A program made the position numbers and the translations under genes. Below are positions 10,501 to 18,035 of a DNA stretch of 64,000 bases, one piece after another. Position 1 is the stretch's first letter; each line of letters starts with the position of its first letter. Source of the DNA: Chloroflexota bacterium (lineage in GTDB: Bacteria > Chloroflexota > Anaerolineae > Promineifilales > Promineifilaceae); assembly GCA_018004935.1 (NCBI GenBank), contig JAGNBF010000005.1, forward strand, positions 61,148 through 125,147. The letters run 5' to 3'. The notes beneath the pieces were generated by a model, which saw only the letters and a program-made list of their open reading frames with translations, ran no database searches and had not been told where the DNA came from.

Positions 10501-10996
10501 TGATGGCATTGCCCGCCTGCCGGAAGCCTGGATACCTGGAGCGACGGTGACGATCCGGGCGACGGTGACGCGCAGTTCCGGCGCGGCTCCGGCGTGGCTC
10601 TCTTGCTGGATAGACTGGGATAACAATGGGGTGTTCGCGGCCGCAACCGAACGTGCGGTGAATACAGCCGTGGTTGTCGGTGTGAATGACATTAACCTGA
10701 CCATCCCTTTGTCCACGCCATCCTTCACCACCTTAGCGACTCGTTGTCGTCTGTACGACAGTGCTACAGAACCATTTGGGCCGCTGGCTACCGCCTCATC
10801 TGGAGCCGGGACCGGGGGCGAAGTGGAAGATTATAATTGGGGCTTTTCCACAACGGCTATTACCTTGTCTGAGATGCAGGTGGGTAACGCGGCCGCACCT
10901 CTGCGACTGTTTCTGGTGGTACTCCTTCTCGTCGTAGGGAACCTCTGGAGTTGGCGGCGACACATACGCCTGAACAATAGGACAAACCAATCCTGA
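7598..10996 (+). CDS. Secreted multidomain ExeM/NucH-type endonuclease/exonuclease/phosphatase
   Basis: An extracellular nuclease-like protein of 1132 residues. A signal peptide (1-34) is followed by a beta-rich N-terminal domain (36-225) and a Big_5-type Ig-like domain (about 229-333, starting PSVLSTTPANAATNV). An OB-fold like that of YhcR/ExeM lies at about 347-445 (RVIEGVVVGDFQG). The endonuclease/exonuclease/phosphatase domain at about 604-915 carries SFNVLNYF, IGLMELEND, VNHLKSKGSD, VGDLNAYRLENPI and SADHDPV, so the metal and catalytic Asp, Glu, Asn and His residues all look present. A GEVED-type C-terminal domain (DWDNNGVF, GGEVEDYNWG) is followed by a hydrophobic helix and a basic tail (WRRHIRLNNR), which suggests cell-surface anchoring. 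It likely degrades extracellular DNA for phosphate or carbon, or remodels biofilm. A GGGAG ribosome site supports the start. Monocistronic by context. Confidence 0.88.
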   Translation: MKLTQPKLHINGRLKLLLIVLVVLFFRGKSVQALTPTILTQGDIAIVGINTDDPDEFAFVLLTNVGSGTQINFTDNGWLASGGFRPGEGSVTWTAATDLCAGTVINTSVGTMLFSASGDQILAYQGAASSPTFVYALNDEGAGVWQANATNSNTSALPTGLVNGTTAVAIDEIDNAVYIGITSGTRAALLAAISNKANWSSDDINRQTMPTGPFVVTDAAPCGTVDVAPSVLSTTPANAATNVALTADITVTFSEDVTLDAAWYNVSCDTSGTHTAVVTGGPLNWTINPNTNFVGGESCMVTIDDLSVHDVDGDDPPDTMTADYVFSFTTVSGGFGTCGDDTETRIHTIQGSGAASAHDGLVRVIEGVVVGDFQGATGLNGFFVQEETGDQDGDPLTSEGIFVYAPSSIAVAMGDVVRVQGTVDEYFNLTELTSVTNVEVCNSGASVAAASVSLPFSDGTYLERYEGMFVTLPQTLYVTENYFLGRGGYLIMSLADRQYQPTHVALPGAPANGVAAANLLSRIIIDDGTQAQNPDPIVFPAPGLTASNTVRSGYTAANITGVLSYHYDGWSGTADNYRIHVTTPPAFSPANSRTTEPSATNGTVTVASFNVLNYFNGNGSGGGFPTARGAESLTEFNRQRDKIIAAISAMEADVIGLMELENDYPTGALSAIQDLVNGLNAEPGSPGTYSYVNPGVLLGSDEIAVGLIYRSDIVTLVGSWATDSTDAFADRNRQPLAQTFEVITTGERFTVVVNHLKSKGSDCNDGTVNDPDNVFPDDPDTGDGQGNCNLTRTIAVNQMLTWLATNPTGAGDGRFLIVGDLNAYRLENPITTFTSNGYTNLTDTFLGSNAYSYVFGGQSGYLDHALASPAMLPVVSGVTEWHINTDEPSVLDYNTNYKTAGQIISLYSDDVYRSADHDPVLIGLYPYDFSDLAGSYGTAWHTGGGALRLGTTWTADRTFGNNSDNGSDDGIARLPEAWIPGATVTIRATVTRSSGAAPAWLSCWIDWDNNGVFAAATERAVNTAVVVGVNDINLTIPLSTPSFTTLATRCRLYDSATEPFGPLATASSGAGTGGEVEDYNWGFSTTAITLSEMQVGNAAAPLRLFLVVLLLVVGNLWSWRRHIRLNNRTNQS

Positions 10997-11298
10997 GATG
11001 GGAAAATGCAGGGCTTTTCCAAAGTTTATTGGATAGGCGTAAATCGGAAACACCCATCCCCCTGACGATTCCCGGGGGAAGGGGAACCTAATTAGTGTCG
11101 TTTTTTGCGGGCATACACCCGCAAAAAACGACACTTTATCCAATTCCCCGCCCCTGGGGGTGGGGTTGGAGTGGGGGGAAAGCCGTCACTGGATAAACCA
11201 GGGCTAAGAAATCAGGCTTTGGAAAGGTCCAGGGAAATGTCAGATTATACCCTTTGGCAGTATATAATTAATTCACTCCATGCAAAACAGGTACTGTC
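10997..11298. repeat. Intergenic region with variable-core hairpin repeat (copy B)
   Basis: The constant arms at about 11052-11092 (CCCATCCCCCTGACGATTCC) and 11140-11178 (TTCCCCGCCCCTGGGGG) surround a perfect 18-bp palindrome with a 6-base loop at 11094-11135. The stretch after it ends in a CCTTTGGCAGTATATAAT motif at about 11251-11268 that recurs as CCCTTTGACAGTATAAAT near 37778-37796 after copy E. It may serve as the promoter of the next gene (TATAAT near 11263). Confidence 0.8.
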
Positions 11299-13329
11299 AT
11301 GAATATTCTTTTGCGGCCGCGTATTGGTTTTTATCTTCTCGAATGGTTTATTCTCATTGTTGCTGTTTATTTTTATAGTCAAGCCACCCTCCTTGATGGC
11401 AATGCCCAGCAGTTACAGCAAACAGGTGAACATAACGAGAGTGCCACACTCCCCATCCTGGCAGATATCAGCCTGCGTCGTTATGGGGATATTCCGCTCT
11501 GGAATCCTTATATGCTCACCGGTTTCCCTCACGTGGGTGATCCGATCAACCATTTTTGGAACCCCATCGCTACCCTACCGGTTCTGATCTGGGGGGGTGT
11601 CAATGGCATGAAGGTGTCCATTTTTCTCTCGCTGATCGCGGCCGCGTTCGGGCAGTGGGTTCTTGTTCATGTTTTAGGTGTGCGCGGCCTTTTTCGACTG
11701 TGGGCCGGTTTGCTCTACGCCTTTTCCGGCGGTCTGGCTCTCTTCTGGCGGCTGGGCTGGTACGAACTCCTCGTCGGTATCGCCTGGTTTCCCTGGTGCT
11801 TTGCCGCCTTGTGGTGGGCCTTACACCGGCGGGATCGGCTCTCCCTGGTGCTCACCGCAGGGGCCATTGCTATGGTGATTACCACGGGCGGTGGTTATTA
11901 TCCCTTTTACCTGGGGGTAGGATTGATAACCTTAACCGGCATGGCTCTTTACTGGCACAAACCAGCAGAACGGCCTATACAACTCCGTCGAGCCATCATC
12001 GCCGCCTTACTCGCCCTGGGTTTGGTGGCCGTTTTTTGGCTACCCCTTATAGATAGTTTCCGCTATACCAGCCGCGACGCCCCACCTGATTATCCTCAAC
12101 TCACCGCCCAACCGATTAGTTATGCCCTTATCAACTACATTGTGGGCGATGAAGCCTGGTTTGGCACCAATGTATTAGGCAAAGGAGTGGGGTACGGTTG
12201 GTTCTACATAGGGTTACTCCCCTTGTTAGCCTTGAGTCTGGTTCCCTGGTTAATGGGGCGTTTTTCCTGGCGGCGACGCGCCCTGCTTGCTATGCTGGTT
12301 CTGCTCCTGGTATTTCTCCTCTGGCACGCCAATCCCTATACCCCAGTTCGTTACCTGTATGAATGGATACCTTTCCTTTATATTTTCCGCTTTCCTAACC
12401 GGTTATTAGTGGTTGCAACCGTGCCCTTAGTGGCCGCGGCCGCGGTCACTCTGCAAACCCTCATCGTTTGGGCACGGCGCTGGTGGCGGGGCATAGATCT
12501 TGGCATCACCTCACCCCAAAATAATCAGGGCGTCCGAGGCGTTTCGATGGTCCAGATCCTCAATCTCCTGGTTCTGTTCCTCTTATTCCTGGCTCTCTCT
12601 GATGTGTATAACATCAACAAAAAGTTTGCTATGGCGCCCCATCTGCGTAATCAAAATGCCCGCGAAGCCATGTCCTGGCTCAAAAGTTATGACGACGGTC
12701 TTTATTATGTCAATCTTGGCGGAACCAATATTTACTGGGACTGGATGGCCTACGCCTACGAGATGGAAATTCCGGTGATGAATTTTCGTTACAATCGGCG
12801 CGTTCTCACAATGGATGAGCAAATGGCCGATGGTTCCATCCTCAAAGCCGAACCCAAATATATTTTTGCCGGACAAGATCAAGCCCAGCCACCCGGGGCA
12901 CAACTCCTGACCAATTTCCAGGGGGTAAATGTGTGGTACCAGGCCAATATCCTACCCTTTGCCTTTCGCGCTCAGACAGAAACTGGCCCTTTTACCCGTG
13001 CCGAAACCAGCGAACAAACGGCCCAGCGGGATGGGCCTAACCGGGTTGAGGTATCCGGTGTGGCCGATGAGGATGGGCAACAGTTGGTGGTTCTCGTTAG
13101 TGATTATCCCGGCTGGAAGGTGGAAATTGATGGCCAGCGGGCCTCGCTCCAACCGGTAAACGGCTACCTGGGCGTGCCGATGTTAGCCGGAGAGCATACC
13201 TACACCTTTATTTTTCGTCCCTGGAAATATGATGTGGGGTTGGGGATTAGCCTGCTAACAGTTCTGTTTTGTGTAGGGTGGGTCGGGGCAGAATGGTGGC
13301 CAAGGCGGAGAGCCGCCGCTGTTGGCTGA
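11299..13329 (+). CDS. YfhO-like polytopic membrane protein
   Basis: A 676-residue integral membrane protein resembling the YfhO family, distant relatives of GT-C glycosyltransferases proposed to decorate wall or surface polymers. The first helix (FYLLEWFILIVAVYFYS) is followed by an extracytoplasmic loop with DISLRRYGDIPLWNPYMLTGFPHVGDP, matching the family pattern in which acidic and aromatic residues follow TM1. About ten further membrane helices run to residue 435. A large soluble C-terminal domain (NPREAM-like NAREAMSWLKSYDDG onward) ends with a beta domain (VLVSDYPGWKVEIDG) and a last TM helix, all typical of YfhO. Only a weak CAGG precedes the ATG. It stands alone, so the substrate cannot be inferred. 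Confidence 0.8.
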   Translation: MNILLRPRIGFYLLEWFILIVAVYFYSQATLLDGNAQQLQQTGEHNESATLPILADISLRRYGDIPLWNPYMLTGFPHVGDPINHFWNPIATLPVLIWGGVNGMKVSIFLSLIAAAFGQWVLVHVLGVRGLFRLWAGLLYAFSGGLALFWRLGWYELLVGIAWFPWCFAALWWALHRRDRLSLVLTAGAIAMVITTGGGYYPFYLGVGLITLTGMALYWHKPAERPIQLRRAIIAALLALGLVAVFWLPLIDSFRYTSRDAPPDYPQLTAQPISYALINYIVGDEAWFGTNVLGKGVGYGWFYIGLLPLLALSLVPWLMGRFSWRRRALLAMLVLLLVFLLWHANPYTPVRYLYEWIPFLYIFRFPNRLLVVATVPLVAAAAVTLQTLIVWARRWWRGIDLGITSPQNNQGVRGVSMVQILNLLVLFLLFLALSDVYNINKKFAMAPHLRNQNAREAMSWLKSYDDGLYYVNLGGTNIYWDWMAYAYEMEIPVMNFRYNRRVLTMDEQMADGSILKAEPKYIFAGQDQAQPPGAQLLTNFQGVNVWYQANILPFAFRAQTETGPFTRAETSEQTAQRDGPNRVEVSGVADEDGQQLVVLVSDYPGWKVEIDGQRASLQPVNGYLGVPMLAGEHTYTFIFRPWKYDVGLGISLLTVLFCVGWVGAEWWPRRRAAAVG

Positions 13330-13338
13330 AGGTATCCG

Positions 13339-14295
13339 TTATACAGCGGCCAGGTTAACAACCAGTAGTTGCAAAGCGATGGTCATATCAGCTTTGCCGG
13401 TTTTAACGCCCACGTCTATCTCGAGTAGATGGGCGTAAACACGTTCGAGCAGATGCATGGGGAAACCGTTGGCTTGCTGATACAACTTGCCCGCCACAAA
13501 GCTGTGCATCTTCAATTCTTTGGCAATTTCCGGTGGGCGGAACCCTTGATCAGATAATTCTTTAACCTGGATGAGCAGGCGGAACTGGCGCACAAACATG
13601 GGGAACAAGGAGAAAGGATCAGTGCCATCGTTTAATTTTTGTTGCAGGAGGCTCGCGGCCGCGGCCGCATTCCGTTTCCCCACCGCATCTACCAGATCAA
13701 AAATGTTCGTCTCAGCGGCATAGGGGCACAAGATGGTTACATCCTTATCATCAATTGCCCCTTCCCCATCCTTATAAATCACCAGCTTGTCAATCTCATG
13801 ACTGAGGGCACGCAGGTCGTTGCCCACGTTCATGGCTAACAACTGGGCCGCATGCCCGGTAATACGGCTACCCTGTTGGCGGACTCGTTGTTCAATCCAT
13901 TTTTCTAATTCTGAGCCTTGCGGCCGCGTAAATTTCTTGACATACCCCTTTTCATGGCTTTCCGCCAGCTTAACCAGGGCATGATTGTGACTCAACTCCG
14001 ACGATTCAAAAAAGATAAGGCGCGTTTTCTCCGGTAGATGGGGCAGATAGGCCAGCAATTCATCTAAAAAATTTTTGGGCTGTTTTTTAGCGAAAAGATC
14101 ACGCACCAAAACCAACCGCGCTGGGGCCAAAAAGGGCATGGCATCACAGGCGTTACGTAACTCCTTTAACGTCACAGCCCCCTCAAAACGGGTCGTATTC
14201 AAATCCAGCATCGTCGGATCACCCAATTTAGCCATCAAATCGGCCAGGGTTTCCCGCTGGGAATGTTCGTCATCACCATGAAAAAGGTAAAACAT
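13339..14295 (-). CDS. holA: DNA polymerase III subunit delta
   Basis: The delta subunit of the clamp loader, which opens the beta clamp during loading on primed DNA. The 318-residue length and the start MFYLFHGDDEHSQRETLADL (the family's FYLLxGDDxFLxRE-like motif) fit well. RLVLVRDLFAK and TRLIFFESSELSHNHALVK are typical of the inactive AAA+ core, and GNDLRALSHEIDKLVIY marks the lid. The C-terminal collar domain contains DPFSLFPMFVRQFRLLIQVKEL. The ATG at 14295 with GAGAGAAG before it was chosen over an in-frame ATG 26 codons upstream, because homology begins at MFYLFHG. GCGGCCGC occurs at 13655, 13661 and 13920 inside the gene. Convergent with the YfhO-like gene (9 bases apart). Confidence 0.9.
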   Translation of the reverse strand: MFYLFHGDDEHSQRETLADLMAKLGDPTMLDLNTTRFEGAVTLKELRNACDAMPFLAPARLVLVRDLFAKKQPKNFLDELLAYLPHLPEKTRLIFFESSELSHNHALVKLAESHEKGYVKKFTRPQGSELEKWIEQRVRQQGSRITGHAAQLLAMNVGNDLRALSHEIDKLVIYKDGEGAIDDKDVTILCPYAAETNIFDLVDAVGKRNAAAAASLLQQKLNDGTDPFSLFPMFVRQFRLLIQVKELSDQGFRPPEIAKELKMHSFVAGKLYQQANGFPMHLLERVYAHLLEIDVGVKTGKADMTIALQLLVVNLAAV

Positions 14296-14527
14296 ACTTC
14301 TCTCTGGAAAAAGGGTAGACGTATCAGGTACAGAAAAACCGAGTTTTTGCTTAGGCCAACTCATGCCCGACAAGAGAAAAACCCGGCTTTTGATGTGTAT
14401 AGTTATGGCGATAAGTACCAGGCCCTACAGACTAAAACAGCAGGTCAACGGTCTTTGTCGCCATAGTCCGGCCGTTTTACGATTAGACGGGCTGGGGAAT
14501 AAATTTACACAACTGAACGGTTACGTC

Positions 14528-15100
14528 CTAACCGGCGGTGTCTATGCGATAAGCAATGGCTTTGACGGGACGCCCTAATGTAAGAAGCATCTGGAAAAGC
14601 CGTGTTACCAGGGAAGGACGGATTTTTTGGATACGTTCAATTTCTAAATCACCGAGGTGACCATCGGTGGTGTAATTGGCTTGCAGATAGATGCCCAGCG
14701 GCCGCGATAAAATCAAGCTTACTACTACGGCCAGAATCGCTGTGGGCAATGCATTGAACACAACGGAAGGACTCCAGCTATTCTTCTTCTGGCGGAATTG
14801 CTCAAAACCAAACACCGCCTGGGCCGAAAGGGCCGCCATCGTGGCGGTTGTCAGTAACACCGTGCCACAATTAGGATGAACAGCCAGTTCATGCTCTCCA
14901 TTTTTCATACGCCGATGGGCTTCATGTACTGCACTTTCCACGGCCCCTTCTGGCAAATCCCCATAAATGTTTAAATAAAACCCTCGGTGCGTCGAGTTAC
15001 CCTGCGCACTGAAATGATTGTGTTTTTCTGTAAGTACGTGAATAGTCGCATGTTCCAGGCCATGATTGCGCCGTGTTCGACTGATTATTTCATTTAGCAT
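14528..15100 (-). CDS. DUF6391-type membrane protein
   Basis: A 190-residue protein whose N-terminal half holds the pattern RRNHGLEHATIHVL and GNSTHRGFYLNIYGDLPEGAVESAVHEAHRRMKNGEHELAVHPNCGT, known from DUF6391 proteins of cyanobacteria and Chloroflexota. Two hydrophobic helices follow (VLLTTATMAALSAQAVFGF and AILAVVVSLILSRPLGIY). Its function is not established; conserved His, Glu and Cys residues suggest a metal site, which is inference. The ribosome site GTAGGAG looks derived from the TTTCGTAGGAG end of the dispersed repeats. Divergent from the repeat region to the right; HolA lies downstream, 232 bases away. Confidence 0.75.
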   Translation of the reverse strand: MLNEIISRTRRNHGLEHATIHVLTEKHNHFSAQGNSTHRGFYLNIYGDLPEGAVESAVHEAHRRMKNGEHELAVHPNCGTVLLTTATMAALSAQAVFGFEQFRQKKNSWSPSVVFNALPTAILAVVVSLILSRPLGIYLQANYTTDGHLGDLEIERIQKIRPSLVTRLFQMLLTLGRPVKAIAYRIDTAG

Positions 15101-15674
15101 CTATTTCTCCTACGAAAATGTAAGGCGATTTTGTAAATCGCCTATTCACAAATTCACCGATTCATTATTTTCTTCCTCTCAACCGAAATGAAACACACCC
15201 TTTACCAAATCGTCCTACAGATTTTCATTCCTCTAGGTACGCCTCAAGTCCGGGTGTAGCATCTCTAAACCGCTTTAGGATGAACGATTAAATAACTTGA
15301 ACATTTGCTGTGGCCGGTCTCCTGACCGTACCACTCCCAACGAGGGAGTTATGATTCTTGACTCCACTGAAAAAAGGTCCAAGCAGTTAAAAGCCCGGTT
15401 TCTTTCTCTCTGGAAGCGATGGTTGATTAGTCAGAGACCGAGCTTTTTGCAGTAGACTCATTCTTTGGGGTTTCGTGGGGTACGGGCAACCCTTGTGGTT
15501 GCCCCGTGTGGGGCAACCACAAGGCCAGCCCCTACATCTGGTGTCAACCCCCTGAATTCCCAGAGAACCCAAGTTATTTAGTCCTCATTCCTTACCATGT
15601 TTGCCGATTATAGCCCGTTCACCACGTCCCGTCTTGCCTGAGAGGGAACTCTTTAAGGTAATTGCATACTTGGG
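15101..15674. repeat. Intergenic mosaic of dispersed repeats
   Basis: No gene was seen. It holds an AAATCGCC/GGCGATTT module (about 15121-15143), half of the GGGTGTGTTTCA-ended element (about 15144-15208) and a GGCCGGTCTCCTGACCG motif at about 15312, also found near 36335 and 49613. A repeat of the type TACGGGCAACCCTTGTGG with its inverse at about 15478-15535 has relatives at 47310-47445 and 34671-34720. Confidence 0.65.
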
Positions 15675-16841
<1,167 letters not shown>

Positions 16842-17054
16842 GGGTGGTGCGTGGTGCGTAGTGCGTAAGAACTTAGGAGTTCTCCATGAGCCTACGGCGC
16901 ACCAAGATGGATAAAAATTTTATCCACAGATTGCACAGATTTACACAGATTGTCATTTTTTGTCCGTGTTCCTTCCTATCCGTGTTTCCTTCATCCGTGG
17001 CTATTTTCGCAGGAGACACATTATCCTCAGGCAATTGTATGTTACAATGACGGC
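16842..17054. repeat. Short intergenic repeats upstream of the MNT gene
   Basis: This contains an 8-base minisatellite (GTGGTGCG units, about 16845-16868), a TAGGAGTTCTCCATGAGCC module and CAGATT/CCGTGTT-type repeats ending in TTTTCGCAGGAG (about 16910-17014). The last block resembles sequence before the genes at 46779 and after 63616. A TTACAAT (17042-17048) lies 6 bases before the ATG at 17055. Confidence 0.6.
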
Positions 17055-17456
17055 ATGGGTACAATTTCACCAGGCCAGATGGCTGTTTATCGGCAATCGC
17101 TACAACAACGTCTGACTCGACAACAAACAGTACGGGAAGAAAGACGGGAAAAGGCTCTCGCGGCCGCATGGGCCATCATTCCTAAAATTGCGGCAACGAT
17201 CCCTTCGGTTCAATACGTCTACCTGTTTGGTTCTATCATTCAGCCACAACAGTTCCACTCAGACTCTGATATAGATGTTGCAGTTATAGGCACAACATCG
17301 GTTGATTATTTTACCTTTTGGCGTGAGTTAGAAATTGCTTTACCGGCCTGGCCCATTGATTTGCGCGACATAGATGATGTATCCCCATTTTCTGAACGGG
17401 TGAAAAATACAGGGTTACTGCTTTATGAACGAGCCGATGCGCCTGCTACAGGCTGA
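17055..17456 (+). CDS. MNT-type nucleotidyltransferase, antitoxin of a HEPN/MNT pair
   Basis: A 133-residue minimal nucleotidyltransferase. YVYLFGSIIQPQQFHSDSD is the family signature, with G-S followed by 11 residues and DID (usually 10 residues). In HepT/MntA type VII systems the MNT protein silences the HEPN RNase by adding AMP residues to a tyrosine near its active site. An N-terminal helical extension (QSLQQRLTRQQTVREERREK) precedes the domain. The ATG at 17055 has no Shine-Dalgarno but lies 6 bases after TTACAAT, consistent with a leaderless transcript. The gene overlaps the HEPN gene by 32 bases. Confidence 0.85.
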   Translation: MGTISPGQMAVYRQSLQQRLTRQQTVREERREKALAAAWAIIPKIAATIPSVQYVYLFGSIIQPQQFHSDSDIDVAVIGTTSVDYFTFWRELEIALPAWPIDLRDIDDVSPFSERVKNTGLLLYERADAPATG

Positions 17457-17886
17457 AATTCGTGATGACCTGCAAACGCTTGCGGCCGCGTATCAAAAGT
17501 TACAGCACCTAAACCAGCGGCCGCTGGATCAGGAAACGGCTATTTTGATAGCTTACCATTTGCATGTCATATATGGACTTTTTGAAAACCTGTTTACCCG
17601 CATCGCGGCCAATTTTGGTAATCATATAGAGCACTCTACCCAATGGCACACCCTCTTACTCAAGCGCATGACCCTGGATGTTACCGGAATCCGTCCCCCG
17701 GTAATAAGCCAGGAAATGTTTGGCTACCTGGATGAGTTACGCCGCTTTCGTCACCTTTTCCGCAACGCCTATGTCTTACATTTTGACCTTGACCGATTGC
17801 GCCTGGTTTTACGTGACGCCTGGCAGTTACAACAAATTTATCAGGTAGAATTAAATGCTTTTCTCGACTTCTTAGATTCCCTGTAA
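17425..17886 (+). CDS. HEPN-domain RNase toxin (HepT-like)
   Basis: An all-helical 153-residue protein directly overlapping an MNT nucleotidyltransferase gene, the standard HEPN/MNT arrangement. The likely active site is RRFRHLFRNAYVLHFDLDRL near 116-136, which carries the R-x(4-6)-H-like and RNxY arrangement of HepT-like families; the Tyr is the expected AMPylation target of the partner. Helices before it (ILIAYHLHVIYGLFENLFTRI) match the dimer core. It probably cleaves tRNA or mRNA when freed. Two GCGGCCGC palindromes lie in its first 35 codons. The exact subfamily is not certain. Confidence 0.8.
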   Translation: MNEPMRLLQAEIRDDLQTLAAAYQKLQHLNQRPLDQETAILIAYHLHVIYGLFENLFTRIAANFGNHIEHSTQWHTLLLKRMTLDVTGIRPPVISQEMFGYLDELRRFRHLFRNAYVLHFDLDRLRLVLRDAWQLQQIYQVELNAFLDFLDSL

Positions 17887-17936
17887 CTGAATCGGCGACT
17901 CTCAGCCATCCCCCTTGTTTCTACCCGATCAAGGCA

Positions 17937-18035
17937 TTATTCTACTGCGCTCAGGATGAAGCGATCTCCGGCCAGGTTGCCCTGATTGCCAGAGAGGTGA
18001 AGCCTGCGGCCGCTAACCATCTCATACAACCCCAT
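17937..18035 (-). pseudogene. Remnant of a DUF2723-type C-terminus, overlapping the kinase 3-prime end
   Basis: The minus strand reads MGLYEMVSGRRLHLSGNQGN and continues LAGDRFILSAVE before a stop. It closely matches the last residues of the DUF2723 pseudogene at 26115-26220 (MYEMVSGRRLHISDNQGN), also at DNA level including the GCGGCCGC (18006 and 26193). It has no upstream part: the histidine kinase frame runs into it and stops at 18022. It is a leftover of a second related gene or a transposed fragment. Confidence 0.8.

Noticed and set aside
14296..14527. Small genes between HolA and DUF6391
   Set aside because: Short frames only, with no ribosome site or recognisable sequence.
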